A DNA stretch of 64,000 nucleotides from Bifidobacterium sp. ESL0728 (GTDB lineage: Bacteria; Actinomycetota; Actinomycetes; Actinomycetales; Bifidobacteriaceae): contig NZ_CP113925.1 of NCBI RefSeq assembly GCF_029392015.1, positions 1,302,001-1,366,000 of the forward strand, in the 5' to 3' direction. A program made the translations under genes and the position numbers. Positions 27,961-38,657 of the stretch are shown one piece after another; within the stretch, counting starts at the first letter, position 1; the number at the start of each line of letters is the position of its first letter. A model generated the notes under the pieces. That model was given only the letters and a program-made list of their open reading frames with translations, searched no databases and had not been told where the DNA came from.

Positions 27961-28746
27961 CTAGACGTTTGCAGGCTCACGCACCGTGATGCAGTGTTCT
28001 TTCATCGTCTGTTTGACCTGTGCGATGGTCATTTTGCCGTAATGGAACACCGAAGCCGCAAGGACTGCATCGGCACCGGCTTCGACTGCCGGCGGGAAAT
28101 CCTCGAGCTTGCCGGCGCCGCCGCTGGCGATCAGCGGGATATTGACCACCTTGCGCATGGCTCTGAGCATTTCGATGTCGAAACCGTTTTCGGTACCGTC
28201 CGCGTCCATGGAATTGAGCAGAATCTCGCCGACGCCGAGTTCCTGTGCCCGCTGCGCCCACCAGAGGGCATCGATTCCGGTGGAATGTCGGCCACCCATC
28301 GTGGTGACCTCGAAACCGGATTTGGTGTGCTGTTCGCCTTTTTCACGTCGGGCGTCAACGGAAAGTACCAGCACCTGGTTGCCGAAACGCTGGGCGACCT
28401 GGCTGATCAGCTCGGGATTGTTGATGGCGGCCGTGTTGACGCTGACCTTGTCTGCTCCGCTGCGCAGCAGAGCGTCGACATCACCGACTGTGCGTACTCC
28501 CCCGCCGACGGTCAACGGAATGAAAATCTGGCCTGCCGTGCGCGTAACGACGTCCATCATGGTTTGACGATGGTTGCTGGAAGCGGTGACGTCGAGGAAC
28601 GTCAGTTCGTCGGCACCCTCGTCGTAATAGCGGGCAGCGAGTTCGACAGGGTCGCCGGCATCGCGCAGGTTCTCGAAATGGACGCCTTTGACCACACGTC
28701 CGTCGTCCACATCCAAGCATGGAATCACTCGTACCGCCAATGACAT
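27961..28746 (-). CDS. hisF: Imidazole glycerol phosphate synthase, cyclase subunit HisF
   Basis: Works with HisH to form imidazole glycerol phosphate and AICAR. TIM barrel: [17 protein letters not shown] at the N-terminus holds the first catalytic Asp, [11 protein letters not shown] the second, and phosphate loops such as IASGGAGK are present. The start is ATG at 28746, seven bases after AGGAG; six extra upstream residues are open but unsupported. The AICAR it releases is a substrate of PurH, encoded at the window start. HisH is not in the window. Confidence 0.96.
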   Translation of the reverse strand: MSLAVRVIPCLDVDDGRVVKGVHFENLRDAGDPVELAARYYDEGADELTFLDVTASSNHRQTMMDVVTRTAGQIFIPLTVGGGVRTVGDVDALLRSGADKVSVNTAAINNPELISQVAQRFGNQVLVLSVDARREKGEQHTKSGFEVTTMGGRHSTGIDALWWAQRAQELGVGEILLNSMDADGTENGFDIEMLRAMRKVVNIPLIASGGAGKLEDFPPAVEAGADAVLAASVFHYGKMTIAQVKQTMKEHCITVREPANV

Positions 28747-28932
28747 AAGCCAACTCCTACTCAACCGTCAAATACATCATTCAAGACTAATTCATCAACC
28801 GGAATTGAGAACGCAACATCTCAAAACATCGCGAAAATTGGTTCAAACCGATTGAGTGGATCAGCGCAGCCGACGCATTGATATGCATACGCGAACTACG
28901 AAACCTGATCAACAGATAAGTCGGTAAACGGC

Positions 28933-30156
28933 CTATGCCCGGATGTTCTTCGCCGCCAACTGGCCACAGGCACCGTCGATATCGGAGCCACGGGTGTCGC
29001 GCAAAGTCGCCGTTATACCGGCGCTGTGAAGGATATCAAGGAAGCGTTCTTCGTCCTCGGGTTTCGAGGCGGTCCATTTGGAGCCTTCGATTGGGTTCAG
29101 CGGAATCGGGTTGACATGCACCCAGTTGTCACCATAATGGTTGAGGCGATGGGCCAGCTGACGGGCATGTTCGGCCTGGTCGTTGATGCCGCGCATGAGC
29201 GCGTATTCGATGCTGACACGGCGATGGCTGGCCAAATAGTAATCATGGGCTGCATCGAGCACCTGTTCGGAGTTGAAGCGTCGGTTCATTGGCACCAGTT
29301 CGTCGCGAAGCGTGTCGTTCGGGGCGTGCAGGGAGACAGCCAGTCGAACGGGAATGCCTTCTTGCGTAAGTTTCTTGATGCCGGGGACTACACCGACAGT
29401 GGAGACTGTGATGTTTCGGGCGGAAATGCCGAAGCCTTCAGGTGGCATGGCGCTGATCTGGCGCACGGCTGAGAGTACGGACTTGTAGTTGCCCATTGGT
29501 TCGCCTTCGCCCATAAAGACGACGTTGCTGAGCCGTCCTGGTCCGCCGGCGACTTTTCCGTCAGCCATCGCCTTGGCGGCGACGCGAACCTGCTCAAGAA
29601 TTTCCGAGGTGGAAAGGTTGCGGGTCAAGCCGAGCTGGCCGGTGGCACAGAAAGGGCAGCCCATGCCGCAGCCGACTTGGCTGGAAATGCAGAGGGTCGC
29701 CCGGTTGGGATAGCGCATGAGCACCGATTCGATATGGGAGCCGTCGAAAAGCTCCCAGAGCGTCTTGATGGTGGTGCCGTTGTCGGCGACCTGATGCGTC
29801 ACTTCGGTGATCAAGGTCGGGAAGAACGCCTGTTGCGCCTGCTCGCGCTTGGCGGCGGGAAAATCGGTAAAGGTGGAAACGTCGTTATTGAAATGCTCGA
29901 AGTAGTGGTTGCCCAGTTGTTTGACCCTGAATTTCGGCATACCGAGCTGCTTGGCAGTTTCGATACGCTGTTCTTCGGTCATATCGGCAAAGTGCACCGG
30001 AGGCTTTCCGCGACGTGCATGGTTTTTCGCGAGCACATCACGGAATGCGCCCGTCTCCCCTCCTGCGGTCACCCCGGATTCAACTGTGTCACGAGACGAT
30101 TGTGCTGTCATTGCATCCGAGTGGTTCATTGTGCCCTCATTACGATTCAGATTCAT
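28933..30156 (-). CDS. rlmN: Dual-specificity RNA methyltransferase RlmN
   Basis: Radical-SAM enzyme methylating C2 of adenosine in 23S rRNA (A2503) and some tRNAs. Iron-sulfur cluster motif CGMGCPFC, SAM-binding GEGEPMGN, and the C-terminal catalytic Cys in DIDGACGQLAAKN are all present. The protein is 407 residues, with about 45 extra polar residues at the N-terminus. The ATG at 30156 is the first; one at 30129 has AGGG six bases upstream and may be the true start. Last gene of the rpsB-tsf-pyrH-frr-cdsA-rlmN run. Confidence 0.95.
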   Translation of the reverse strand: MNLNRNEGTMNHSDAMTAQSSRDTVESGVTAGGETGAFRDVLAKNHARRGKPPVHFADMTEEQRIETAKQLGMPKFRVKQLGNHYFEHFNNDVSTFTDFPAAKREQAQQAFFPTLITEVTHQVADNGTTIKTLWELFDGSHIESVLMRYPNRATLCISSQVGCGMGCPFCATGQLGLTRNLSTSEILEQVRVAAKAMADGKVAGGPGRLSNVVFMGEGEPMGNYKSVLSAVRQISAMPPEGFGISARNITVSTVGVVPGIKKLTQEGIPVRLAVSLHAPNDTLRDELVPMNRRFNSEQVLDAAHDYYLASHRRVSIEYALMRGINDQAEHARQLAHRLNHYGDNWVHVNPIPLNPIEGSKWTASKPEDEERFLDILHSAGITATLRDTRGSDIDGACGQLAAKNIRA

Positions 30157-30342
30157 TATTACGGTTCTCTATGTTCGACTCATGCGTTGCCACGCAAAAC
30201 CGAAGTCGCTTTTATCCGACTTGGTACAAAGTGATGGATTTTATCACCAATTCAATCCATACAGGCAGGAAACGTTTATTTTGTATTCTTCTCGAATCCG
30301 GCCCAAATGCCACAGGTCAGAAGACGAGTCATGCCAAGACAA

Positions 30343-31329
30343 TCACATGCCGGTCGACCAGAGCAACAAGGTGAAGAACGGCGCACATAGCAGAATCGAA
30401 TCGACGCGGTCGATGACCCCGCCGTGGCCTTTGAGCAGATGCCCCATGTCTTTCAAACCCATGTCACGCTTGAGCATGGAGGCGCACAGATCGCCGAACG
30501 TGCCGACAACGCCGACCATCACACCGGTAAGAATCGGTACCCACCAACGGGTGGCCCACAGGCTCGGATAGGTAATCGCGAAAATAACGAAGGCACCGAC
30601 CATCGCGAACAGAATGGAACCGCAAAGACCTTCGAACGATTTCTTGGGCGATATACGCGGCGAAAGCTTGTGACGCCCAAAGAACGCGCCGAAGAAAAGA
30701 CCGCCCGTATCCGAAAGCGCAGGCAGGAAAATCAACATGATGGCGTGAGCCACCGGATGGCCGTTGAAGGTTTCGGGAAGGATGATGCATGAGGCCAATA
30801 CCAGGATATACAAAACAAGGAACACCGAAACCGCAACATTGTCAATGCTGCTTTCACCGTTTTTGGTATTCGCCGCCGAAGAAGCAGAGGTTTTTCCCAC
30901 ACCTTGCGCGGCAGCAAGCTTGCCTTCGATGGCTCCAGCAAGCCGTTTGCCCACATTATGCCGTACATTGGCCGCGATGGCGACCGCTACCGTCGAGGTG
31001 GCTATGCCCACGCCGGCGGCGAGCACATGATTCGGAGAGTAATAGACGGAAAGCAAAGTCCCTGCGCAACACAGCCAAAGCACCACAAGGGGAATATAAA
31101 GATGGACTGTGGCGAAAGAAACGTGAAGCTCACGCATGGCCAGAACCAGGAAGACGGCTATGAGCAGAATATAGAGATCAATCTTGATAAGCAGGCATGC
31201 CACGATAAGCGCAATGAGGAAGACAGCTGTGGCAACGGCCTGAGGCATATTACGCCCTGTTTTCTTATTGATGTCGTTGAGCGCCGAGTTGACTTCGCCG
31301 CCCGCCTCATGTCGTTGCTTGTTGGTCAT
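30343..31329 (-). CDS. cdsA: Phosphatidate cytidylyltransferase CdsA
   Basis: Converts phosphatidic acid and CTP to CDP-diacylglycerol, the precursor used by PgsA-type enzymes. The 328-residue membrane protein ends with the family signature SMLKRDMGLKDMGHLLKGHG then GVIDRVDS. Eight or so membrane helices are predicted; about 40 polar residues precede the first. It lies about 80 bases after frr, in the standard actinobacterial order. Confidence 0.95.
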   Translation of the reverse strand: MTNKQRHEAGGEVNSALNDINKKTGRNMPQAVATAVFLIALIVACLLIKIDLYILLIAVFLVLAMRELHVSFATVHLYIPLVVLWLCCAGTLLSVYYSPNHVLAAGVGIATSTVAVAIAANVRHNVGKRLAGAIEGKLAAAQGVGKTSASSAANTKNGESSIDNVAVSVFLVLYILVLASCIILPETFNGHPVAHAIMLIFLPALSDTGGLFFGAFFGRHKLSPRISPKKSFEGLCGSILFAMVGAFVIFAITYPSLWATRWWVPILTGVMVGVVGTFGDLCASMLKRDMGLKDMGHLLKGHGGVIDRVDSILLCAPFFTLLLWSTGM

Positions 31330-31409
31330 TGCCCTTTTCTTTCATATCTCCTGATGGATTTTTCACGCGTCTTGCGGAACAGAGGTTTAAAAGACGCGCA
31401 AAAACCAAA

Positions 31410-31964
31410 TCAGACCTCCATGATCTCCTTTTCCTTGGCATCAAGAAGCTGGTCGATGGTCTCACTGGTCTCTTTGGTGGCCTTGTCGAGATCCTTCTGC
31501 ATACGATCGCCCTGATCCTCGCCCATGTCGCCGTCTTTGACGGCCTTGTCGATGGCTTCCTTGGCCTTGCGGCGGATGTTGCGCACCGCGACCTTGCCGT
31601 CTTCGGCCTTGCCTTTGGCAAGTTTGACGTATTCCTTGCGGCGGTCCTCGGTCAGTTCCGGCATGGTCAGGTGGATCACGTTGCCGTCGCGACGGGTGCT
31701 GCCACCGAGATCGGAATCACGGATGGCTTTTTCGACGGCGTTGGCCTGGGAGCCGTCGAACGGAGTGATGGAAAGGGTGCGTGGTTCGGGCACGCCGATG
31801 GAAGCCACGGCCTTGATCGGCGTCGGGGCGCCGTAATAGTCGACGACAAGACCGTTCAGAAGCGCCGGGTTGGCGCGGCCGGTACGGATGCCGGAGAAGT
31901 TCTCCTTGGTGGCCTCCACGGACTTCTTCATCTGTTGCTTGGCTTGTTCTACGGGATTTGCCAT
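31410..31964 (-). CDS. frr: Ribosome recycling factor
   Basis: Splits the post-termination ribosome together with EF-G. The 184 residues have standard length and match throughout: FSGIRTGRANPALL near the N-terminus, YYGAPTPIKAVASI, and VRNIRRKAKE, ending in EIMEV. AAAGGAG stands before the ATG. Preceded by pyrH by about 100 bases. Confidence 0.97.
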   Translation of the reverse strand: MANPVEQAKQQMKKSVEATKENFSGIRTGRANPALLNGLVVDYYGAPTPIKAVASIGVPEPRTLSITPFDGSQANAVEKAIRDSDLGGSTRRDGNVIHLTMPELTEDRRKEYVKLAKGKAEDGKVAVRNIRRKAKEAIDKAVKDGDMGEDQGDRMQKDLDKATKETSETIDQLLDAKEKEIMEV

Positions 31965-32066
31965 TGTTATCTCCTTTTATGACTCGCGATACGAGCCGAT
32001 GTTTTACGTTTCCGGTTGGACTGCTTGCTTACCGATTAATAGCATCGTAAAAATGATGCCGACAAG

Positions 32067-32816
32067 TTATTGAATGATTTCCGATTCAAGGTTCGACACC
32101 AGCGTGCCGATGGGTTCGCCCACCAAGGCTTTGGTGACGTTGCCGGCCTCTTCCAAGCCGAACACGCGAATATGCTGGTCGTTTTCGCGGGCCATGGAAA
32201 GTGCTGCGGCATCCATGACGGCGAGGTTGTCGATCAACGCACGCTGATAGCTCAGGGTCTTAAAACGCTTGGCATTCGAATCTTTACGTGGATCGGCAGT
32301 ATAGATGCCATCGACGCCGTTCTTGCCCATCAGCACGGCATCGCAATGAATCTCCAGGGAACGCTGGATGGAGACGGTATCGGTTGAGAAGTACGGCATG
32401 CCGGCACCCGCACCGAAAATGACCACCCGTCCCTTTTCAAGGTGACGAATGGCCTTCAACGGAATATAGGGTTCGGCGACCTGGCCCATGGTGATGGCGG
32501 TCTGTACACGGGTGGCCTGACCTTCCTGCTCAAGGAAGTCCTGCAACGCGAGGCAGTTCATGACGGTGCCGAGCATGCCCATATAATCACCACGGCTGCG
32601 CTCGATGCCGGCCTGCTGAAGTTCGGCCCCACGGAAGAAGTTACCGCCGCCGACGACGATGGCAACCTCAACGCCCTGTTCAACGGCCTTGTGGATTTCC
32701 TGGGCAATGCGGCGAATCACTTTGGTATCGATACCGATATGACCGCCTCCGAAAGCCTCTCCGGAAAGCTTCAACAATACTCGTCGACCTGTATCGTCCT
32801 TGCCATCTTTAGTCAT
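32067..32816 (-). CDS. pyrH: UMP kinase
   Basis: Phosphorylates UMP to UDP, cytoplasmic, allosterically controlled by GTP and UTP in many bacteria. Amino-acid-kinase fold of 249 residues: [11 protein letters not shown] near the N-terminus, [10 protein letters not shown], and [13 protein letters not shown]. Family-standard length with a short N-terminal extension. Encoded between tsf and frr. Confidence 0.96.
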   Translation of the reverse strand: MTKDGKDDTGRRVLLKLSGEAFGGGHIGIDTKVIRRIAQEIHKAVEQGVEVAIVVGGGNFFRGAELQQAGIERSRGDYMGMLGTVMNCLALQDFLEQEGQATRVQTAITMGQVAEPYIPLKAIRHLEKGRVVIFGAGAGMPYFSTDTVSIQRSLEIHCDAVLMGKNGVDGIYTADPRKDSNAKRFKTLSYQRALIDNLAVMDAAALSMARENDQHIRVFGLEEAGNVTKALVGEPIGTLVSNLESEIIQ

Positions 32817-33020
32817 CAGCGGCCTCTCTATCCTTGTCTGGCGGCATATTACTGAGTAATAGATTATCTGTTCACAACGACAGCAACTGTGTGCGTGTAT
32901 CTGGTTATCAGATGCTTCGGATCAGAATTTTTCTTCATTAATATATTTGGTTATATATCGATAAATAATATGAAGAATTTAGAATCCTTGTGAAATCACG
33001 ATAAAGAACCACAAGTAACA

Positions 33021-33065
33021 GAATAAAAAATGTTGGTCGATATCAGAAGATACCGACCAACATTT
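33021..33065 (-). terminator. Terminator of the rpsB-tsf operon
   Basis: AAATGTTGGTCG (33028-33039) pairs with CGACCAACATTT (33054-33065), with TATC/GATA inside. On the minus strand the stem is followed by TTTTTTATTC. Confidence 0.9.
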
Positions 33066-33096
33066 ATATCAAATCAAAAGCTTCGAAAAGCGAAAA

Positions 33097-33948
33097 TCAC
33101 TTCTCTTCGCCCTTGCCTACCTCGATGCGGGCGAAGGCGAGCAGTTCGCCACCGGCCTGCTTGAAGAGGTCGCCGACGGACTTGGAGGTGTCCTTGACGT
33201 ATTCCTGCTCAAGCAGCACGTTCTCCTTGTAGAAGGCGTTCATGCGGCCTTCCACGATCTTGGGGATGATCTTCTCGGGCTTGCCTTCGGCCTGGGACTT
33301 CTCGGTGGCCACGCGGCGCTCGGAGGCAACGACATCAGCCGGAACGTCCTCGCGCTTGAGCCACTTGGCGCCCATGGCGGAAATCTGCAGAGCGGCCTCG
33401 TGAGCAACCGCTGCGCCCTTCTCGTCGGTGGCGACGATGGCGACGATGCTCGGCGGCATCTCGGCGGACTTCTTGTGCGCGTAAATCTCGACCTTCGGGC
33501 CTTCGACCTTGGCCACCTGGCCGACCTTGACGTGCTCGCCGAACAGGGCCGCGGCTTCTTCCACGGTTTCCTTGACGGTGCCATCGGCGGATGGAGCTGC
33601 AAGAACTTCCTCCGCGGTCGAGGCACCTGCCTTGATGGCGTCATCAAGCACGCCGTCAGTGAAGGCGACGAACTTCGGGGTCTTGGCCACGAAATCGGTC
33701 TCGGAATTGAGCTCGACGGCGTAACCGGCCTGGCCATTGGCGGTGTCGACCACACGGGAGGCGATGGTGCCTTCCTGGGCGGTGCGGCCCTCGCGCTTGC
33801 CTGCGGCCTGGATGCCTTTGGCGCGGATGATTTCCTTGGCGCGTGCCACGTCGCCTTCGGCCTCGGTGAGCGCCTTCTTGACGTCCATCATGCCGGCGCC
33901 GGTGTCTTCACGCACCTGCTTGATCAAAGCTGCTGTAATTGCTGCCAT
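33097..33948 (-). CDS. tsf: Translation elongation factor Ts
   Basis: Nucleotide exchange factor for EF-Tu. The 283 residues start with a UBA-like domain containing LIKQVREDTGAGMMDVKKAL, followed by ELNSETDFVAK, the segment that contacts EF-Tu. The rest is the dimer and core domains. AAGGAG lies six bases before the ATG. Co-transcribed with rpsB; the terminator stands right behind it. Confidence 0.97.
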   Translation of the reverse strand: MAAITAALIKQVREDTGAGMMDVKKALTEAEGDVARAKEIIRAKGIQAAGKREGRTAQEGTIASRVVDTANGQAGYAVELNSETDFVAKTPKFVAFTDGVLDDAIKAGASTAEEVLAAPSADGTVKETVEEAAALFGEHVKVGQVAKVEGPKVEIYAHKKSAEMPPSIVAIVATDEKGAAVAHEAALQISAMGAKWLKREDVPADVVASERRVATEKSQAEGKPEKIIPKIVEGRMNAFYKENVLLEQEYVKDTSKSVGDLFKQAGGELLAFARIEVGKGEEK

Positions 33949-34043
33949 GTATATCTCCTTGAAATGTTGTAATTCGTACTCAATGCGTCAAAGGCGGCGC
34001 GGAAGCCAGAAGTTTCCGACACCGCCTTTTGCACGTAATGCTC

Positions 34044-34904
34044 TCAGGCATTGGCCTCTTCGACCTTGGTTTCCTCGACCTTGGCCTCTGCAGGGCTGGT
34101 TTCGGCGGTGGCGGTTGCGTCCTCGGCGGGCTTCTCATCCTTGTCCTTCAACAAGTCCTTCTCCCAAGCGGCCATCGGCTGCTCGGACTTGTCTTCGGTC
34201 TTCTCGGCCTTGCCGCTGCGCTCAAGCAGACCGTCGGCCACGGCGTCGGCCATGAGCGAGGTCAAGAGCTCGATGCCGCGAATGGCGTCATCGTTGGCCG
34301 GAATCGGATAATCCACGAGATCGGGATCGGTGTTGGTGTCGACGATGGCGACGACCGGGATGCTCAGCTTGTGGGCTTCCTCAACGGCCAGCGCTTCCTT
34401 GTTGATATCGACGACGAACATGGCCGAAGGCGTACGGGTCATGTTGCGGATGCCGCCAAGCTGCTTCTCCAGCTTGTTCTTCTCGCGCTGCAGGAGCAGG
34501 AGCTCCTTCTTGGTAAGCCCGGAGCCGTGGACGTCGGTGAAGTCCATCTCTTCCAGTTCCTTCAGGCGCGCGACGCGCTTGGAGACGGTCTGGAAGTTGG
34601 TGAGCATGCCGCCAAGCCAGCGCTCGGAAACATAAGGCATGTTGACGCGGGTGGCCTGTGTGGCGATGGCTTCCTGGGCCTGCTTCTTCGTACCGACGAA
34701 GAGGACGGTGCCATTGTGAGCCACGGTCTGCTTGATGAAATCGTAAGCCTTGTCGATCAGGTCGAGCGACTTGAAGAGATTGATAATGTGGATGCCGTTG
34801 CGCTCCATCAAGATGTACTGCTTCATCTTGGGGTTCCAGCGACGGGTCTGATGGCCGAAGTGCAAACCTGCCTTCAGCATTTCGCTCATAGTGATCTGAG
34901 CCAT
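34044..34904 (-). CDS. rpsB: 30S ribosomal protein S2
   Basis: Small-subunit protein of about 286 residues. [19 protein letters not shown] begins the conserved part, followed by RRWNPKMK and the core; a C-terminal extension (about 235-286) rich in Glu, Ala and Lys is typical of bifidobacterial S2. The frame stays open up to 35108, but homology and the ribosome site GAAAGG identify the ATG at 34904. Followed by tsf after about 95 bases. Confidence 0.97.
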   Translation of the reverse strand: MAQITMSEMLKAGLHFGHQTRRWNPKMKQYILMERNGIHIINLFKSLDLIDKAYDFIKQTVAHNGTVLFVGTKKQAQEAIATQATRVNMPYVSERWLGGMLTNFQTVSKRVARLKELEEMDFTDVHGSGLTKKELLLLQREKNKLEKQLGGIRNMTRTPSAMFVVDINKEALAVEEAHKLSIPVVAIVDTNTDPDLVDYPIPANDDAIRGIELLTSLMADAVADGLLERSGKAEKTEDKSEQPMAAWEKDLLKDKDEKPAEDATATAETSPAEAKVEETKVEEANA

Positions 34905-35281
34905 GATACTGCTACCTTTCAGTCGGTTATTGCCTGGCCATGCGGGTCTGAGTGCGACGGTTCCGCTTGAAAAGCGAATCCATCGACCGACACAGTCCGT
35001 CACGTGCATAGCGCGAATTCGTGTGTTTGATTGACAATATTCTTTTGCTTCCTCGGCAACGTGACCGCTTTGGAAGCCATTAACACACTGTTCTTTAAAA
35101 TAGCACAAACATGGTATAAAAGACGGCTATTCGGTATGCGCGTAACCATAACTGCCGCTGTTTCAAGAACAGACAGGCTACGTCTTTTTTGCGGTTCACG
35201 TCTGAATAAAAAAATTCGTTCGGATACGGGCTTCATTGTATCCGAACGAGTTATACGTGTTTAAATGCTGCGATAATACGG
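34905..35281. other. rpsB leader region and def terminator
   Basis: No gene. The rpsB promoter must lie here; ribosomal protein S2 genes often have autoregulatory leaders, but I see no structure I can name. At the far end lies the def terminator. Confidence 0.5.
35207..35248 (-). terminator. Terminator of the fadD-def unit
   Basis: CGTTCGGATAC (35217-35227) is the perfect complement of GTATCCGAACG (35238-35248). On the minus strand it is followed by AATTTTTTTATTC. Confidence 0.9.
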
Positions 35282-35764
35282 TCAGCGAGCCTCACGCATG
35301 CGACGCATGGCCTCGCGGCGCTCCTCTTTTTCAAGGCGGTCGAGATAGATATGTCCATCGAGATGGTCGGTCTCATGCTGGAGCATACGGCCCATGATGC
35401 CGGTGCCTTCCACCACGATGGTTTTGCCGTCAAGGTCGATGCCGCGAACGCGCGCATAATCGGCTCGCCTGGTCTTGTACCAAAGCTTTGGAACCGAGAG
35501 GCAGCCTTCGTCGCCGTACTGCTCTCCCCTGGTCTCTTCGATGACAGGGTTCAGGACGTAGCCGAGCTTGCCGTCGATGTTGTAGGAGAAGGCACGCAGG
35601 CTGATGCCGATCTGATTGGCTGAAAGGCCCGCGCGGCCGGGATCGTCGACCGTGTCGAGCAAATCCTGCACCATGTTGCGCACGGCTGGGGTTATTTCCC
35701 GGATCGGTTCACACGGGGTCCTCAGCACCGGATCGGGCACAACCCTTATTTCTCGTATCGCCAA
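35282..35764 (-). CDS. def: Peptide deformylase
   Basis: Removes the formyl group from the N-terminal Met of new proteins. The 160 residues show the three motifs [16 protein letters not shown] and QHETDHLDG (metal ligands Cys, His, His). The long open frame up to 35893 overlaps the acyl-CoA ligase gene and is not used. TTG at 35764 follows GAGGAG by seven bases and gives the expected beginning [15 protein letters not shown]. It is 34 bases after the ligase stop. Confidence 0.93.
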   Translation of the reverse strand: MAIREIRVVPDPVLRTPCEPIREITPAVRNMVQDLLDTVDDPGRAGLSANQIGISLRAFSYNIDGKLGYVLNPVIEETRGEQYGDEGCLSVPKLWYKTRRADYARVRGIDLDGKTIVVEGTGIMGRMLQHETDHLDGHIYLDRLEKEERREAMRRMREAR

Positions 35765-35798
35765 TGCACTGCTCCTCTTGATGCTTTCAAATGGCTGC

Positions 35799-37844
35799 TT
35801 ACTTTTCAGCCGGCGAGTCGTTTCCTTGATCGTCAGCCTTGGGAGATTCCTTCCAAGGGTCTTCAACCTCGCGCTCCGCTTCATGCTCGGCAAGACGAAC
35901 CCCTACATTCTGCTTGGCCTGTTCGTAAGCCTCACGAACCTTCGGGGTCATCGCATCCGTGGCCTGCCGCGCCTTCTCAGCGGTCTTGTCGATGAAGCCC
36001 GTGGCAGCCGAGGGTGCCGGCTTGACTCGCGTCTTAGGAGTATAGATCTTCGTATTGATGAGATCGGCATAGTGCTTCAGGACCTCGCCACGCACAACCT
36101 TCATACTCGGGGTCAACATGTCGTTTTCCTGTGTGAACTGGTCTGGAACGATAACGAATTTACGCACTGATTCCGCACGCGAGACCGAGCTGTTGGCCTG
36201 GTCGATATATTGCTGAACGTAGGAACGGACGGCGTCGTTCTTGCAGATTTCGTCCATCGGCATGTTTTCGTCCATGCCATTGTTGGCCAGCCAGGAACGC
36301 ACCATTTCAGGGTCGAGTTCAATCAGGGCGGCGATGAAGGGCCGTCCGTCACCGATGACGACAGCGTGGGAGACGATCGGGCAGGTGCCAATGGTGTCTT
36401 CCATCGGTGCGGGGCTGACGTTCTTGCCGCCGGCGGTGATGATGATGTCTTTCTTGCGGCCGGTGATATAGACGAAGCCGTCATCATCGATCTGCGCGAT
36501 GTCGCCGGAATGCACCCAACCGCCCGGTTCCTTGGCTTCGGCGGTCAATTCGGGCTGCTTGTAATAGCCGAGGAAGACGTCTTCGCCGTTGATCAGCAGC
36601 TCGTCGTCATCGGCCAGCTTCACGGCGATGCCGGTGCCGGGGCGACCGACGGCTCCGACCTTGTTGAAGTCCTGGAAAGCGACGATGCAGGGGGCGGCGG
36701 TTTCGGTCATGCCGTATCCCTGAATGAAGGTGATGCCGTCCATGCCGTTGAAGAAGTGCGCCAGATCGGCATTCATCGGCGCGCCGCCGCAAGCGACATA
36801 CTTCAGGTTCGGGCCCAAGGCGCTGCGCACCGAAGCGCCGACGGTCTTCATATAGAACTTGTGCTTCAGCCGTTCGGCCAAGCTGTGGCCGCGACCTTCC
36901 TGCTGGTCTTTGGACCACTTGACAAAATGATCGAACGCCATGTTGAACACGCGCCCCTGCAATCCGGCTCCGGCCTTCTGCGAGGCAGCATTGTAGACCT
37001 TCTCGAAAACGCGCGGGACGCCGAGCAGATAGGTCGGCTTGAACGTGCGAAGGTCGGTGAGCAAATGCTTGGCGCTTGGCGTATAGCCCACCACGCCCTG
37101 CGCTCCAATGGCCACGTACTGGATGTAACGGGCGAAGCAGTGAGCCAGAGGCAGGAAGAGCAGCAGTCTGCTTGGCTGGTAGAGCATGTCGTCGAGCACG
37201 GCCCAGCCGATGAATGTCGTGGAAACGAAGTTCCTATGGGACAACATGACGCCTTTCGGCTTTCCTGTGGACCCGGAAGTGTAGACAATAGTGAGCATAT
37301 CGTCGGCACGCACACGGGAAATGGCTTCATCAAGCTCTTCGTCGCTCACCGAAGTCCCGAAATCGGAGACGGCTTCGAGGCCATCCTCCTGAAGGTTGAA
37401 CACGTATTTGAGATTGTCACGGTCGCGACGGAATTCCTCGAGTGTCTGGGTATGTTCGGCGTCCCCGCCGAAAGCGACAATCGGATCGACGTCTTCGACG
37501 ATACCCTTGGCCTGCTTGGGCGAGTCCGTTTCGTAAATCGGCACGCTCACGGCTCCGATGGCGGCACAGGCGAAATCGACTACTCCCCATTCGTAACTGG
37601 TCGCGGCATAGATGACGACCATGCTTCCGGCCTTGGCACCCAGTCCGATAAGTCCCTTAGAGACCTTACGCACGCGGTCAAGCATCTGGCCGGCTGTAAC
37701 CGTGTGCCATTGCTGGGTGTCTTCATCGAGCCATTCCGCTATCGGCCCATCAGGGTCCTTCTCGGCTCTTTTGGACAACAGGGAATAAATGGTGTCCTTA
37801 TCGGTGGTTTTGGTGACAGGATCCAAATAGAATTCTCGCAACAT
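35799..37844 (-). CDS. Long-chain fatty acid-CoA ligase (AMP-forming)
   Basis: Activates fatty acids to acyl-CoA. The AMP-binding core carries [16 protein letters not shown] (about 200-216), YGMTE, and [20 protein letters not shown] with the downstream lysine region AGGKNVSP. The protein is about 681 residues, with a C-terminal tail of some 60 residues rich in charged amino acids beyond the ligase fold. I use ATG at 37844 ([12 protein letters not shown]); an ATG at 37874 would add ten unconvincing residues. Neither has a strong ribosome site. Leads into def. Confidence 0.9.
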   Translation of the reverse strand: MLREFYLDPVTKTTDKDTIYSLLSKRAEKDPDGPIAEWLDEDTQQWHTVTAGQMLDRVRKVSKGLIGLGAKAGSMVVIYAATSYEWGVVDFACAAIGAVSVPIYETDSPKQAKGIVEDVDPIVAFGGDAEHTQTLEEFRRDRDNLKYVFNLQEDGLEAVSDFGTSVSDEELDEAISRVRADDMLTIVYTSGSTGKPKGVMLSHRNFVSTTFIGWAVLDDMLYQPSRLLLFLPLAHCFARYIQYVAIGAQGVVGYTPSAKHLLTDLRTFKPTYLLGVPRVFEKVYNAASQKAGAGLQGRVFNMAFDHFVKWSKDQQEGRGHSLAERLKHKFYMKTVGASVRSALGPNLKYVACGGAPMNADLAHFFNGMDGITFIQGYGMTETAAPCIVAFQDFNKVGAVGRPGTGIAVKLADDDELLINGEDVFLGYYKQPELTAEAKEPGGWVHSGDIAQIDDDGFVYITGRKKDIIITAGGKNVSPAPMEDTIGTCPIVSHAVVIGDGRPFIAALIELDPEMVRSWLANNGMDENMPMDEICKNDAVRSYVQQYIDQANSSVSRAESVRKFVIVPDQFTQENDMLTPSMKVVRGEVLKHYADLINTKIYTPKTRVKPAPSAATGFIDKTAEKARQATDAMTPKVREAYEQAKQNVGVRLAEHEAEREVEDPWKESPKADDQGNDSPAEK

Positions 37845-37926
37845 AGGTCTAACTATACGCAACCGTAACCCCAAATGCTACGTTAGCGTAACTTCTATTA
37901 GATTCGAGCAGTGCTTGATATCGTGC

Positions 37927-38430
37927 TTAGCCAAGGTCTGCAGTGGTGCAAATCCAACGTGAACCGCTGCGCCTGAACACCAATGTGACCCAATAAGTGG
38001 ACTTGCCCACGGACAGGCTTACGACGGTCTCCGTTGTGTCGGGGCTGACCAACGTGGTGTATACCAGCATCGGCACTGCGGGGAGATAACACAACTTGGC
38101 CTTGAGCTCCTGATGCGTACGCAAATGGTTTTCCAGCAGATACGACAGCGTTTCAAGACGTTGGATGCAAGGGCCGCTCAGGGCATGTTGAAGGCTCTGC
38201 GGGGGCGTCCGTCCACGAACCACATCCAAACTCATACATGCCAATCTGCAGGAAGACAGGCTGAACCTTCTGCATTCCGCCTCGCTCAACTCGCCCGGAT
38301 AACAACGTGAGATATGGTAGGGAACGGGCCGATTCGACAACTCGATTCGAATCGATCCGTCGTAAGTGGGCAATCCCGAACGCTGCGTAATCGTCATCTG
38401 TTGCGGGTGCGTCTGTGCCTGTACGTTCAT
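37927..38430 (-). CDS. Rv3235/DUF6459-like protein of unknown function
   Basis: Protein of 167 residues. The C-terminal 110 residues look like the actinobacterial Rv3235 family, with a central helix (CIQRLETLSYLLENHLR) and the closing pattern RSGSRWICTTADLG, where relatives have a conserved Trp and a final LG. Function unknown. Relatives often lie near secA; that gene is not seen here. AGAGAGG supports the ATG. It stands between the acyl-CoA ligase and GuaB3 genes. Confidence 0.6.
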   Translation of the reverse strand: MNVQAQTHPQQMTITQRSGLPTYDGSIRIELSNRPVPYHISRCYPGELSEAECRRFSLSSCRLACMSLDVVRGRTPPQSLQHALSGPCIQRLETLSYLLENHLRTHQELKAKLCYLPAVPMLVYTTLVSPDTTETVVSLSVGKSTYWVTLVFRRSGSRWICTTADLG

Positions 38431-38600
38431 TATCGAGCCTCTCTTTCATCGTTCTCGCTTAAATCCAGAGCAACAGATTTGTGCTACAAAGTCAAGGCGA
38501 AAGAGCTTTTTTGGCAAAAATTCAAGATTTTCAGTGATTTTCGCAGAAAACCTTGAATTTTATACGATGACAATGATCATGATCCGATGATTAGCCAATA

Positions 38601-38634
38601 AAAAAATGGGCTGTCTGATTGCTCGAACAGCCCA
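38601..38634 (-). terminator. Terminator of the GuaB3-type gene
   Basis: TGGGCTGT (38607-38614) pairs with ACAGCCCA (38627-38634); the minus strand continues TTTTTT. Confidence 0.85.
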
Positions 38635-38657
38635 CTAACAATAAATGATCGCGTCGA

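Noticed and set aside
36210-37868. 552-codon plus-strand frame
   Set aside because: It lies antisense to the acyl-CoA ligase gene, which has clear motifs; the long frame comes from GC-rich codon structure.
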